A DNA stretch of 59,946 nucleotides from Geminicoccaceae bacterium (GTDB lineage: Bacteria > Pseudomonadota > Alphaproteobacteria > Geminicoccales > Geminicoccaceae). The notes below the pieces were generated by a model. The model was given only the letters and a program-made list of their open reading frames with translations, was not told where the DNA came from and did no database searches. Location: the NCBI GenBank assembly GCA_028285265.1, contig JANQPX010000041.1, positions 1 to 59,946 on the forward strand, in the 5' to 3' direction. This document shows, in pieces, positions 18,367-25,645 of this stretch; position 1 is the stretch's first letter, and each line of letters begins with the position of its first letter. The position numbers were made by a program, and so were the translations under genes.

Positions 18367-19434
18367 ATGACGACATATGCGTTTAAGGGCGGCGCTTTGG
18401 CGTTCGCAGCCGCGGCGTTCGTGACGTTCGGTTCCACTGATCCAGCCAGCGCTGCCGACTACATCTTGAAATATGGTCATCCCGGCCCGGTGGGCGATGA
18501 CAGTGACGACCATGTCGCCGGAGAGTTTCTGAAGAGCTTTCTCGAAACACGCTCCAATGGCCAGATTGAAGTCCAAATTTTTCCTGGCTCGCAACTCGGG
18601 TCTTTCCGTGAAATGGTCGAGCAGGTGAATGCGGGTACATTGGAGCTTGCTCATACCGCACTGGGAGGGCTGGTCGGCTTCATGCCGGAGCTACAAGTGA
18701 TCGAGCTGCCCTATGTGATTCGCGACGACATGGTCGCGGAATGCATGATCGATGGCCCGTTTTTTGAAGATCTAAGGACCGGATTTCTCGAAAAGTCCGG
18801 TAATGTGAATCTGATCGGCATCGGCAATACGGGCCGTTTCAGGAGCTTTTACACCAAAGACAACCTGGTGAAGTCGGCCGACGATCTTAAAGGGGTGAAG
18901 ATGCGAGTGATCAACTCGCAACTTCCCGTCACCATGATGGAGTTTTATGGTGGGAATCCGACGCCGGTCGCCTGGGGAGAACTTTATACCTCGCTCGCAA
19001 CCGGCGTGGTCGAGGGCACCAAGAACGCTGTCACCGACATTATTCCCAACAAGATGCACGAAGTGCTGAAATTCGCGACGCTCGATGAGCATGCCTATCT
19101 GTGGGGCTTTATGGCAGTCAGCCAATCATTCCTGGATAGCCTGCCCGATGATCTCAAGGCGCTGACTATTGCCGGTATTCGACAGATGGCCGACGTCCAG
19201 CTCGAGTTCAATAAAGGTGCTGAAGGTCGCCAGACCAAAGCCTTTATCGAGTCGGGCGGTGAGATGTACGTTCCGACAGCTGAGGAAATGGAGACGTTCC
19301 GTGCGGTCAAAGAGCCGATGGGCAAATGGTATACAGACCAATTCGGCAATGAGTGGCATGACAAGTTCACCTCAGCCGCAGCCGACTGCGAAAATTCCGT
19401 CGACGCCCAACTCACGGCCTGGGGAACAAAGTGA
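18367..19434 (+). CDS. TRAP transporter substrate-binding protein (DctP type), set 1
   Basis: 355 residues with an N-terminal signal peptide ending near DPASAADY. The mature protein begins ILKYGHPGP and contains IEVQIFPGSQLGSFREMVEQ, the standard DctP entry, and DDLKGVKMRVINSQ, which holds the conserved Arg that grips the substrate carboxylate. GGNPTPVAWGELYTSLATGV is the second ligand-site hallmark. It captures a carboxylate in the periplasm and delivers it to the QM permease. A strong GGGAGG lies upstream of the ATG, and a hairpin terminator follows, so this is the last gene of the operon. The ligand cannot be specified from sequence. Confidence 0.95.
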   Translation: MTTYAFKGGALAFAAAAFVTFGSTDPASAADYILKYGHPGPVGDDSDDHVAGEFLKSFLETRSNGQIEVQIFPGSQLGSFREMVEQVNAGTLELAHTALGGLVGFMPELQVIELPYVIRDDMVAECMIDGPFFEDLRTGFLEKSGNVNLIGIGNTGRFRSFYTKDNLVKSADDLKGVKMRVINSQLPVTMMEFYGGNPTPVAWGELYTSLATGVVEGTKNAVTDIIPNKMHEVLKFATLDEHAYLWGFMAVSQSFLDSLPDDLKALTIAGIRQMADVQLEFNKGAEGRQTKAFIESGGEMYVPTAEEMETFRAVKEPMGKWYTDQFGNEWHDKFTSAAADCENSVDAQLTAWGTK

Positions 19435-19491
19435 GCGTTCCGGTCATGGGTTAACATTGTTGGGCACCTAGCTCTTTCTTCTTGAAGTATG

Positions 19492-19521
19492 ACGCTCCTC
19501 CAGGCTCCTCTGGAGGAGCGT
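19492..19521 (+). terminator. Stem-loop terminator after the first TRAP operon
   Basis: A perfect 10-bp stem, ACGCTCCTCC / GGAGGAGCGT, encloses a 10-base loop 58 bp after the dctP stop. The tail TTCGTTGCTTGC is only weakly U-rich, but stem length and position fit transcription termination. Confidence 0.65.
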
Positions 19522-20173
19522 TTCGTTGCTTGCTATGACATCACCCCAGGCCGTGACTTGCATTGGGAAGTTACGGGTTCAATTTCCATGCCATATCATG
19601 CTGTCTTTTATTGAAGTTTACTAATATTTTTCGATTGACGTAATGTAAAGGACAAGAAAGATTTTCAGATAATTGTTAATGGGTGACGCAAATGAGCCGT
19701 CGTTATTGTCCAAGGCATCCGTGATCAACTATAGAGCGACACCGTTTAGCGGCTCGCCGCATCTTATGTTGTCAATCCAATGAGAGAGGTGGTTGATACG
19801 GCGAACATGAACAGGAGAACGTTGCTGGCATCGCACACATATACCAAAAAGCTCTCGGCGCCGAGACTCGAGCATGCTGCCCATTGGATCAACATCGACG
19901 CCATAGACGAAAATGTCGCGGCGAATTGATGACACGGCATCCCGGCAGGCTGTTCCGACGGTTTTAAACTTTCAGGACGATGCTAGATGACGTGACTTCG
20001 GGCCTGTCAAACCAATTGGCCGCAATGGCGAGTAGGCTGACAAGGTGGTCATGAAGATCATTCGGGATGAGACGCCATTTTGATGATCTGCTTCACTGCC
20101 TTGCGTTGAGAGTAGCGCTGTCGTAGAGAGCTTTGGTTTCGACATATCATCCCAAAAACCTTCGGCTTTCCTC
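19522..20173. other. Intergenic region between the TRAP operon and hisS
   Basis: About 650 bp without a convincing gene. Bases 19590-19690 are AT-rich. The minus strand has a 68-codon open frame at 19729-19935 from a GTG with only a weak ribosome site, and the plus strand has one of about 50 codons in the same place; neither resembles a known family. No tRNA or repeat is visible. hisS has no Shine-Dalgarno sequence, so its leader may be short or absent. Confidence 0.4.
19729..19935 (-). CDS. Possible small hypothetical protein
   Basis: 68 codons from GTG, beginning MSSIRRDIFVYGVDVDPMGS. It contains three cysteines (ICVRC and a later RCGEP) and is basic. No family is recognised and the ribosome site is weak, so this may be a chance frame or a gene remnant. 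Confidence 0.2.
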   Translation of the reverse strand: MSSIRRDIFVYGVDVDPMGSMLESRRRELFGICVRCQQRSPVHVRRINHLSHWIDNIRCGEPLNGVAL

Positions 20174-21442
20174 ATGACCTCTCTTCGATCCGTTCGTGGC
20201 ACCCGTGATCTCGTTGGCGAGGAGATGCTCGCCTATCGGCACGTGGTTACGACCGCGCATCGGGTCGCGATGCGACATGGCTTCCAGGAGATCGCGACGC
20301 CGATCTTCGAATTCGTCGACGTTTTTGCGCGGCCGCTTGGCGAGACCTCGGATGTCGTTTCCAAAGAGATGTATGTTTTCGAGGATAGAGGTGGCGAGCG
20401 TCTTGCGCTTCGGCCCGAGTTCACTGCGGGTGTGGCCCGGGCATTCATTTCGGGGGCATTTGGCCAAGCCTTGCCGGTGAAGCTCTTCTGTGCAGGGCCT
20501 GCATTTCGATATGAGCGGCCACAAAAGGGGCGCTATCGTCAGTTTCATCAGATCGATGCAGAAATCCTGGGAGCACCGGAACCTCTAGCGGATATTGAGG
20601 TTATCGCGCTTGGCAATGCGATTCTTTCAGAGCTCGGGCTTTCCGAACATGTCACGTTGGAGCTTAACAGCCTCGGTGACGCAGAGAGTAGGATGGCCTA
20701 TCGGGAGAATCTCGTTGGCTATCTCGAACGCTTTCGAGATGATCTGTCCGACGACAGTCGATCACGGCTGGAACGCAATCCCTTGCGCATTCTTGATAGC
20801 AAGGACAAGCGTGATCGCGAAATTATCGAGGATGCGCCGCAATTAGGCGAATGCTTCAATGAAGGCTCACATCGCTTCTACGAAGAGGTCCTGGAAGGCC
20901 TGGAAGCGCTTGGCATTCCATTCCAAAAGAATCCAAAGCTGGTACGTGGCCTAGACTACTATAGTCATACAGCCTTCGAATTCACGACCAAATCGCTTGG
21001 TGCACAAGGCGCTGTTCTCGCCGGTGGTCGATATGATGGATTGATCAAAACGCTTGGTGGTCAAGACACAGCAGGCATTGGTTGGGCGGCCGGTGTCGAG
21101 CGTTTGTCGATGCTAATTGAGGCGCTCCCCGAACGCGCACGGCCTATTGTCGTCGTGCCGATGGGAGATGGTATGGAGTTAGAGGCTTTGAAACTGGCGA
21201 GCGATCTACGTGCCCAAGGTTTTTTTGTCGAGTACGGTTTCAAAGGCAGGGTCGGTCAACGTCTCAAGCGCGCCTCCCAGCAGAACGCTCGATTTGCCTT
21301 GATGTTGGGTGAGGACGAATTAGCGGCGGGGAAGGTTCAACTGCGCGACCTCGATGCCGGGGAGCAGCTGGAGGTTGATCGCGCAGCGCTTGGGGAACAC
21401 CTTCCCCGCCAGGGCAATCCAGCGACCTCGGAGTCGGCCTAA
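20174..21442 (+). CDS. hisS: Histidine-tRNA ligase
   Basis: 422 residues, normal for bacterial class IIa HisRS. It charges tRNA-His with histidine in the cytoplasm. Visible motifs: RSVRGTRDLVGEEM at the N-terminus; motif 2 region FCAGPAFRYERPQKGRYRQF followed by HQIDAEILG; the histidine-binding LVRGLDYYSHTAFEF and GGRYDGLIKTLGG; motif 3 AGIGWAAGVERLSMLIEA; and a C-terminal anticodon-binding domain. The ATG at 20174 has no visible Shine-Dalgarno. In many relatives hisS follows ispG; here it stands alone on the opposite strand. Confidence 0.97.
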   Translation: MTSLRSVRGTRDLVGEEMLAYRHVVTTAHRVAMRHGFQEIATPIFEFVDVFARPLGETSDVVSKEMYVFEDRGGERLALRPEFTAGVARAFISGAFGQALPVKLFCAGPAFRYERPQKGRYRQFHQIDAEILGAPEPLADIEVIALGNAILSELGLSEHVTLELNSLGDAESRMAYRENLVGYLERFRDDLSDDSRSRLERNPLRILDSKDKRDREIIEDAPQLGECFNEGSHRFYEEVLEGLEALGIPFQKNPKLVRGLDYYSHTAFEFTTKSLGAQGAVLAGGRYDGLIKTLGGQDTAGIGWAAGVERLSMLIEALPERARPIVVVPMGDGMELEALKLASDLRAQGFFVEYGFKGRVGQRLKRASQQNARFALMLGEDELAAGKVQLRDLDAGEQLEVDRAALGEHLPRQGNPATSESA

Positions 21443-21473
21443 GCCGGCCTCCATTCGTCAGCCGGCCTAGGCC
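21442..21473. terminator. GC-rich repeat / possible bidirectional terminator after hisS
   Basis: AGCCGGCCT occurs twice (21442-21450 and 21460-21468), immediately followed by the palindrome GGCCTAGGCC. The two GCCGGC cores are self-complementary and can pair across a 12-base loop. The element lies between convergent hisS and the small membrane-protein gene. No U-run follows, so termination is only suggested. Confidence 0.3.
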
Positions 21474-21479
21474 TTGGCC

Positions 21480-21590
21480 CTACATCACAAGGGCTGAGAT
21501 CGCCAACAGTAGACCGAGTGCAAACCCGGTCATCCCCAAGACTCGGAAGATCACTTCCTCAGGCCTGGACTCGATGGCCGTTGCTTTCAT
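21480..21590 (-). CDS. Small single-span membrane protein, 36 aa
   Basis: A short ORF with start ATG at 21590 and AGGGAG about 6 nt upstream. The product begins MKATAIESRPEEVIFRVLGM and continues into the hydrophobic run TGFALGLLLAISALVM at the C-terminus, a single membrane span with a charged N-terminal tail. No family is recognised. It is downstream of, and convergent with, hisS. The good ribosome site and clean amphipathic layout support it as real. Confidence 0.5.
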   Translation of the reverse strand: MKATAIESRPEEVIFRVLGMTGFALGLLLAISALVM

Positions 21591-21729
21591 GATCAACTCC
21601 CTCGTTGTTCGGGGCTGGGAATGTTCTGCCCGTCTTCAGGCATCATCGTGAGCACACGCCTTCGTCGCTGTAACATCCGCTACAGATCAACCAGCCGTGA
21701 TGCCTTGAGAGCGGAGGATAGGAGACGGG

Positions 21730-23274
21730 CTATTTCATCATCGAGAGAAGTTTCGCATCGAAACCCTGCGCGTCGACAAGCTTTCCTTCTGGGATATCTT
21801 TCACATACAGCTTTACGCCTTGGCGCTCGAGATCGCTAACAAACTCAGCTCGATCGGCCGCTGTAAATGCATCAGCGTCGCTGTAGCTCATCGAAATATA
21901 GGCAACGCCAAGTTCGCCGAGTGTGAGGCCGTCGGCCTGCTGAGGTCTCCGGATCTCGACGAACTGCAGTTTCCGTCCAATCGGCAAGGGCTTGAGAATT
22001 TCCTGATAAGGCTTCAGCCGGTCTGGCGTGGCGATGATCTCGATGACCAAGATCAATCCCATGCTTTCTTCAAGATCTTTCAGGAGCGTGATCAAGCCAT
22101 CGCGTGTTGCACCGTCCCGAAGCAAACTAAAGGATATCGGCAAGAGCATAGCGCTTTTGGCGAAAGCCTTACTTGAGTTCGGCATCTCCTTTAGCCGTTC
22201 AAACATTTTTGCTAGGAGGCCGAGTAGGAAAGGACCGTCAGACTTTCCCAATGCTGATAGCGTCTCTATCCGATCCGCGTTCTTTTTGCTGAAAGAGAGC
22301 GCCTTGATTTTTGAAGGTGAACCCGTCGGGACAAGCAACGGATTGGCAACAAGCCGTTCATAGGAAAAAATCTGTTCCAGCTGCTTCTTTTTCGACTCGA
22401 TGTCGTCCTGGATGGCTTGCTGAATGGCTGCGCCGGCGACACGAAGGAGGGTTTCATCGTCCGCACTGGCATCCAGCGTAATCTCGTGGGCATGAGCATC
22501 GACATTCGAAATGTCTGGATCTTCGGTCAATGCGAACAGGCGTTCCCAGATCTCATCGCGTATCTGGCCAGACTTCGCCTTCACTTCATCATCATCGATC
22601 TCAGCAAAAACAGCGAGGAAGCCATTGTTGGCCATCATAGTGAGACCGTCACTTGGGCCTAGATGAGCGCGGATGGCAGCTTCGGTCTCTTGCTGGATCT
22701 TGTCGCCAATATCGGCCGGCTGGTCTTGGAGATCATCGGGAAAGCGCATCGAAAACTGGCAGGCGATAGCGCTACCGCCACGGTCGTTTAGAATGGACCT
22801 TAGCGCTAACGCAAAAGCCGATTCGATCTTGTCGTCTTGAGGACTCTGTTCCGGCGTTGATGCTTGGGAGGGCGCCGCGGCGGGGGCTGGTACCGCTGCA
22901 GGTTGGCGCCGGCGAAGATGATTCTCAACCCTAAGAAGCATCAGATCGAAATCAATGGGCTTGGTAATGTAGTCGTCCGCACCTAAACGCAACCCTTTCA
23001 CTTCATTGCTTCTGTCGGACAGGGCGGTCATGAAGATGAACGGCGTGTTGGTGTAGCTGGGAAACTGTTCCTTCACAGCTCGGAAAAACTGGTAGCCCGT
23101 CATCTCCGGCATGGTGATATCGGAAAGGATGAGATCGACGGGCTCTTTTGCAAGGTAGTCGAGCGCGGCTTGCCCACCCGAAAAGTCGATGGGCGTGTGC
23201 CCAACGTCATTCAGCTCGTCGATGATAACCTCTCGTAGATCGTCCTCATCGTCTACGACAAGAATCTTAGCCAT
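21730..23274 (-). CDS. CheY-like receiver protein with large unrecognised C-terminal region (copy 2)
   Basis: 514 residues, the paralogue of the protein encoded at 3293-4846. The receiver domain has D8/D9/E10, phospho-acceptor D52 in LILSDITMPEMTG, T83 and K105 in DDYITKPIDFD. An Ala/Pro-rich linker (about 125-150) leads to ~360 residues with the same landmarks as copy 1: HLGPSDGLTMMANNGFLAVF, VDAHAH, GSPSKIKALSFSKKNADRI, AMLLPISFSLLRDGATRDGL, LPIGRKLQFVEIRR and LYVKDIPEGKL. No known output domain is recognised. The gene stands alone with no partner kinase beside it. Its conserved phosphorylation pocket says it is switched by phosphorylation; what it then does is unknown. Confidence 0.85.
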   Translation of the reverse strand: MAKILVVDDEDDLREVIIDELNDVGHTPIDFSGGQAALDYLAKEPVDLILSDITMPEMTGYQFFRAVKEQFPSYTNTPFIFMTALSDRSNEVKGLRLGADDYITKPIDFDLMLLRVENHLRRRQPAAVPAPAAAPSQASTPEQSPQDDKIESAFALALRSILNDRGGSAIACQFSMRFPDDLQDQPADIGDKIQQETEAAIRAHLGPSDGLTMMANNGFLAVFAEIDDDEVKAKSGQIRDEIWERLFALTEDPDISNVDAHAHEITLDASADDETLLRVAGAAIQQAIQDDIESKKKQLEQIFSYERLVANPLLVPTGSPSKIKALSFSKKNADRIETLSALGKSDGPFLLGLLAKMFERLKEMPNSSKAFAKSAMLLPISFSLLRDGATRDGLITLLKDLEESMGLILVIEIIATPDRLKPYQEILKPLPIGRKLQFVEIRRPQQADGLTLGELGVAYISMSYSDADAFTAADRAEFVSDLERQGVKLYVKDIPEGKLVDAQGFDAKLLSMMK

Positions 23275-23415
23275 GACATCCCATCGTCAGCATCACAATA
23301 TTGGAAAAGACCTGTTCGGGCGCAATGATGATATCTAATGGTTAAAAAATATATTATCTAGATCAATCTGTGATTAATTTTTTTCTTGGCTAGTAGGATG
23401 TGAGTCTGGCCCACC

Positions 23416-24117
23416 TTATTCAATCGCAAAGGTCATTGTGACGCTTGCTGAGAATGTGTTTTCTCCGGGGGCAATCGGTGTCGAGGCTGCCATCGATTCA
23501 GCACGCATTTGCCGGCCAAGGAACGACGGGCTTCCAATTTCCTCAATAGAGAGGACATGGCCGAGTTCGACGTTTGCGGCCGCCGCATATTGTTGTGCTT
23601 TCGCAATAGCATCCTGAACCGCAGCCTTGCGCGCTTCGGTGAGAGGAAGGTCTGGGTTAGCGACAGAAAAACTCGGTCCATTGACTCGGTTTGCGCCATC
23701 AGCAACGGCTTGATCGAGAATGTCGTCCAGCTGGTTGATATCGCGGACTGTGACACGTAGTTGATTCGAAGCGCGATAGCCGACAATTCGTTGTGGTTGA
23801 TTGCGTTCTGAATAGACAGGCCAGATCCCAAGCTGACTGGTGCGTAGGTCTCTGTTACCAACGCCTGCACTTTTCAAACGCGTTATCACTGCGTTCATGC
23901 GCTCACCATTTTCAGACAACGCCTTGCCCGGCGTTTTCGCCTGGGACTCGACGCCAATTGTAAGCATTGCCATATCTGGCTCTGTGCTTGCTTCTCCTTG
24001 GCCGGTGACGGTAATCTGCCGGAACTCATGATCGTCAGCTGTCGCCACCGCTGCGGTAAGCGCTTGGCCGAACATGATTCCCGACATGAGGAGCCATCCC
24101 AAGATCATCCGAGCCAT
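23416..24117 (-). CDS. SIMPL-domain (DUF541) exported protein
   Basis: 233 residues from the ATG at 24117, chosen because GGAGA precedes it and the product then begins with a signal peptide (MARMILGWLLMSGIMFGQAL, cleavage near AVATADD). The mature protein is a single SIMPL/DUF541 domain: ITVTGQGEASTEPDMAMLTI, VGYRASNQLRVTVRD, and DAIAKAQQYAAAANVELGHV. Proteins of this family are periplasmic or outer-membrane linked (BP26 of Brucella forms channels); the role here is unknown. It is a lone gene. Confidence 0.88.
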   Translation of the reverse strand: MARMILGWLLMSGIMFGQALTAAVATADDHEFRQITVTGQGEASTEPDMAMLTIGVESQAKTPGKALSENGERMNAVITRLKSAGVGNRDLRTSQLGIWPVYSERNQPQRIVGYRASNQLRVTVRDINQLDDILDQAVADGANRVNGPSFSVANPDLPLTEARKAAVQDAIAKAQQYAAAANVELGHVLSIEEIGSPSFLGRQMRAESMAASTPIAPGENTFSASVTMTFAIE

Positions 24118-24260
24118 GTCCGTTCTCCGCAAAAAGTGAAGGTTTAGATATCCCATCGACGTTATTGATCCACAAGCACCGGTTGTGAGGGACGATGATC
24201 AATTTGCAATGGTATCAACCCTTGCCCTTCCGGCGACAATGGGGTTTTTGGAGTGGCAAG

Positions 24261-24302
24261 ATGATGGTGAAACGATTTTTTGGACGTTCTAAAACGCTAT
24301 GA
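24261..24302 (+). CDS. 13-codon leader ORF upstream of prfA
   Basis: Starting at tandem ATG codons 24261/24264, it encodes MMVKRFFGRSKTL and ends with TGA overlapping the prfA ATG as ATGA. GGAG lies about 7 nt upstream of the first ATG, while prfA itself lacks a ribosome site. The layout matches the dctQ leader at 16448-16492. Confidence 0.45.
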   Translation: MMVKRFFGRSKTL

Positions 24303-25384
24303 GCGCCGACTACGCGCAGGGCTTCGAGGCCAAATTAGACGGGATACTCCACCGCTTCGAGGAGCTGGGAGGTCTCATGGCATCAGCGCCGCCAGATCAA
24401 TATGCTGGCTTGGCGCGCGAGTATGCCGAGCTTGAGACTGTTGCTGAATGTGTCAAAGCTTTGCGGGATGCTAAGGCAGAAGCGGCTGATCTTGCCGAAA
24501 TGATCGCTGATCCTGAGCTCGACGCCGACATGAAGTCGATGGCGGAGGACGAATTTCAGGAATTGAAGGCGCGCCTGCCCGAACTTGAGCAAACTGTTAA
24601 GCTTGCCCTTTTGCCCAAAGATGAGGCGGACGCCAAAAGCGCCATTCTCGAAATACGAGCTGGCACCGGCGGCGACGAGGCGGCGCTGTTCGCGGGCGAT
24701 CTCTATCGCATGTATCAGCGTTATGCTGAACTGCATGCCTGGCGCTTCGAGCCAATGTCGGTGAGCGATAGCGATCTCGGTGGCATCAAAGAAGTTGTAG
24801 TCGCGATTAAAGGGCAAGGTGTTTTCGCGCGCCTCAAATACGAAGCAGGTGTACATCGGGTCCAACGGGTGCCAGCGACGGAAACACAAGGGCGGATCCA
24901 TACCTCGGCGGCGACTGTGGCAGTGTTGCCAGAAGCTGAGGAGGTGGACATCAAGATCGACGAAAAGGATCTTCGGATCGACGTATTTCGCGCCTCTGGT
25001 CCTGGTGGTCAGTCCGTTAACACGACGGATAGCGCCGTGCGTATAACCCATATGCCTTCAGGTATTGTCGTTAGCCAACAGGACGAGAAATCCCAGCACA
25101 AGAACAAAGCGAAGGCGCTTCGGGTACTGCGCGCGCGCCTTTATGAGGCTGAACGCGCCGCACGCGACGCCGAGCGCGCCGAGGACCGAAAGGGGCAGGT
25201 GGGCTCCGGCGATCGTTCAGAACGCATTCGTACCTATAACTTCCCTCAGGGACGCTGTTCTGATCACCGAATCAACCTCACGCTCTACAAGCTGGACAAG
25301 ATTATGGCGGGCGAGGCGCTGGATGAGGTGATCGACCGACTCATCGCCGAAGACCAAGCGATGATGTTAGCCGAGTCTGCCTAG
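24299..25384 (+). CDS. prfA: Peptide chain release factor 1
   Basis: 361 residues, the usual RF1 length. It recognises UAA and UAG and triggers peptide release. The GGQ motif is at residues 236-238 within SGPGGQSVNTTDSAVRITH; the region before it has LEIRAGTGGDEAALFAGDL and GVHRVQRVPATETQGRIHTS, both diagnostic of RF1/RF2; the C-terminal RIRTYNFPQGRCSDHRINLT fits RF1. No Shine-Dalgarno lies before the ATG, which overlaps the stop of a short leader ORF. The usual downstream partner prmC, which methylates the GGQ glutamine, is absent; the next gene is convergent. Confidence 0.97.
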   Translation: MSADYAQGFEAKLDGILHRFEELGGLMASAPPDQYAGLAREYAELETVAECVKALRDAKAEAADLAEMIADPELDADMKSMAEDEFQELKARLPELEQTVKLALLPKDEADAKSAILEIRAGTGGDEAALFAGDLYRMYQRYAELHAWRFEPMSVSDSDLGGIKEVVVAIKGQGVFARLKYEAGVHRVQRVPATETQGRIHTSAATVAVLPEAEEVDIKIDEKDLRIDVFRASGPGGQSVNTTDSAVRITHMPSGIVVSQQDEKSQHKNKAKALRVLRARLYEAERAARDAERAEDRKGQVGSGDRSERIRTYNFPQGRCSDHRINLTLYKLDKIMAGEALDEVIDRLIAEDQAMMLAESA

Positions 25385-25645
25385 TTTCTGGTGGCCTCTG
25401 GTTAACGACTGATCGCGCTCGATTGGTCGACAGCTCTAGCCGTAGCGCATGGCGCTGCTTGTTGGTCTCTACGACAGAGGAGGAGAGTCGTTGTTGCTGA
25501 CGATGGCGCGTGGTCATTGCTGCTTGTGGCCCGAAGGGTGTCATGACCGTGCCTTATTCTTGGGTGGCAGGATGGGCCCGGCATGACGATGCCGTATCAC
25601 GTCATCTTGGGGCGATTTGGCTGAGAGACGAAGCCGGTTCTGCTT

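Noticed and set aside
24383..25051. 222-codon minus-strand frame
   Set aside because: Fully antisense to prfA, with no ribosome site and no recognisable domain.
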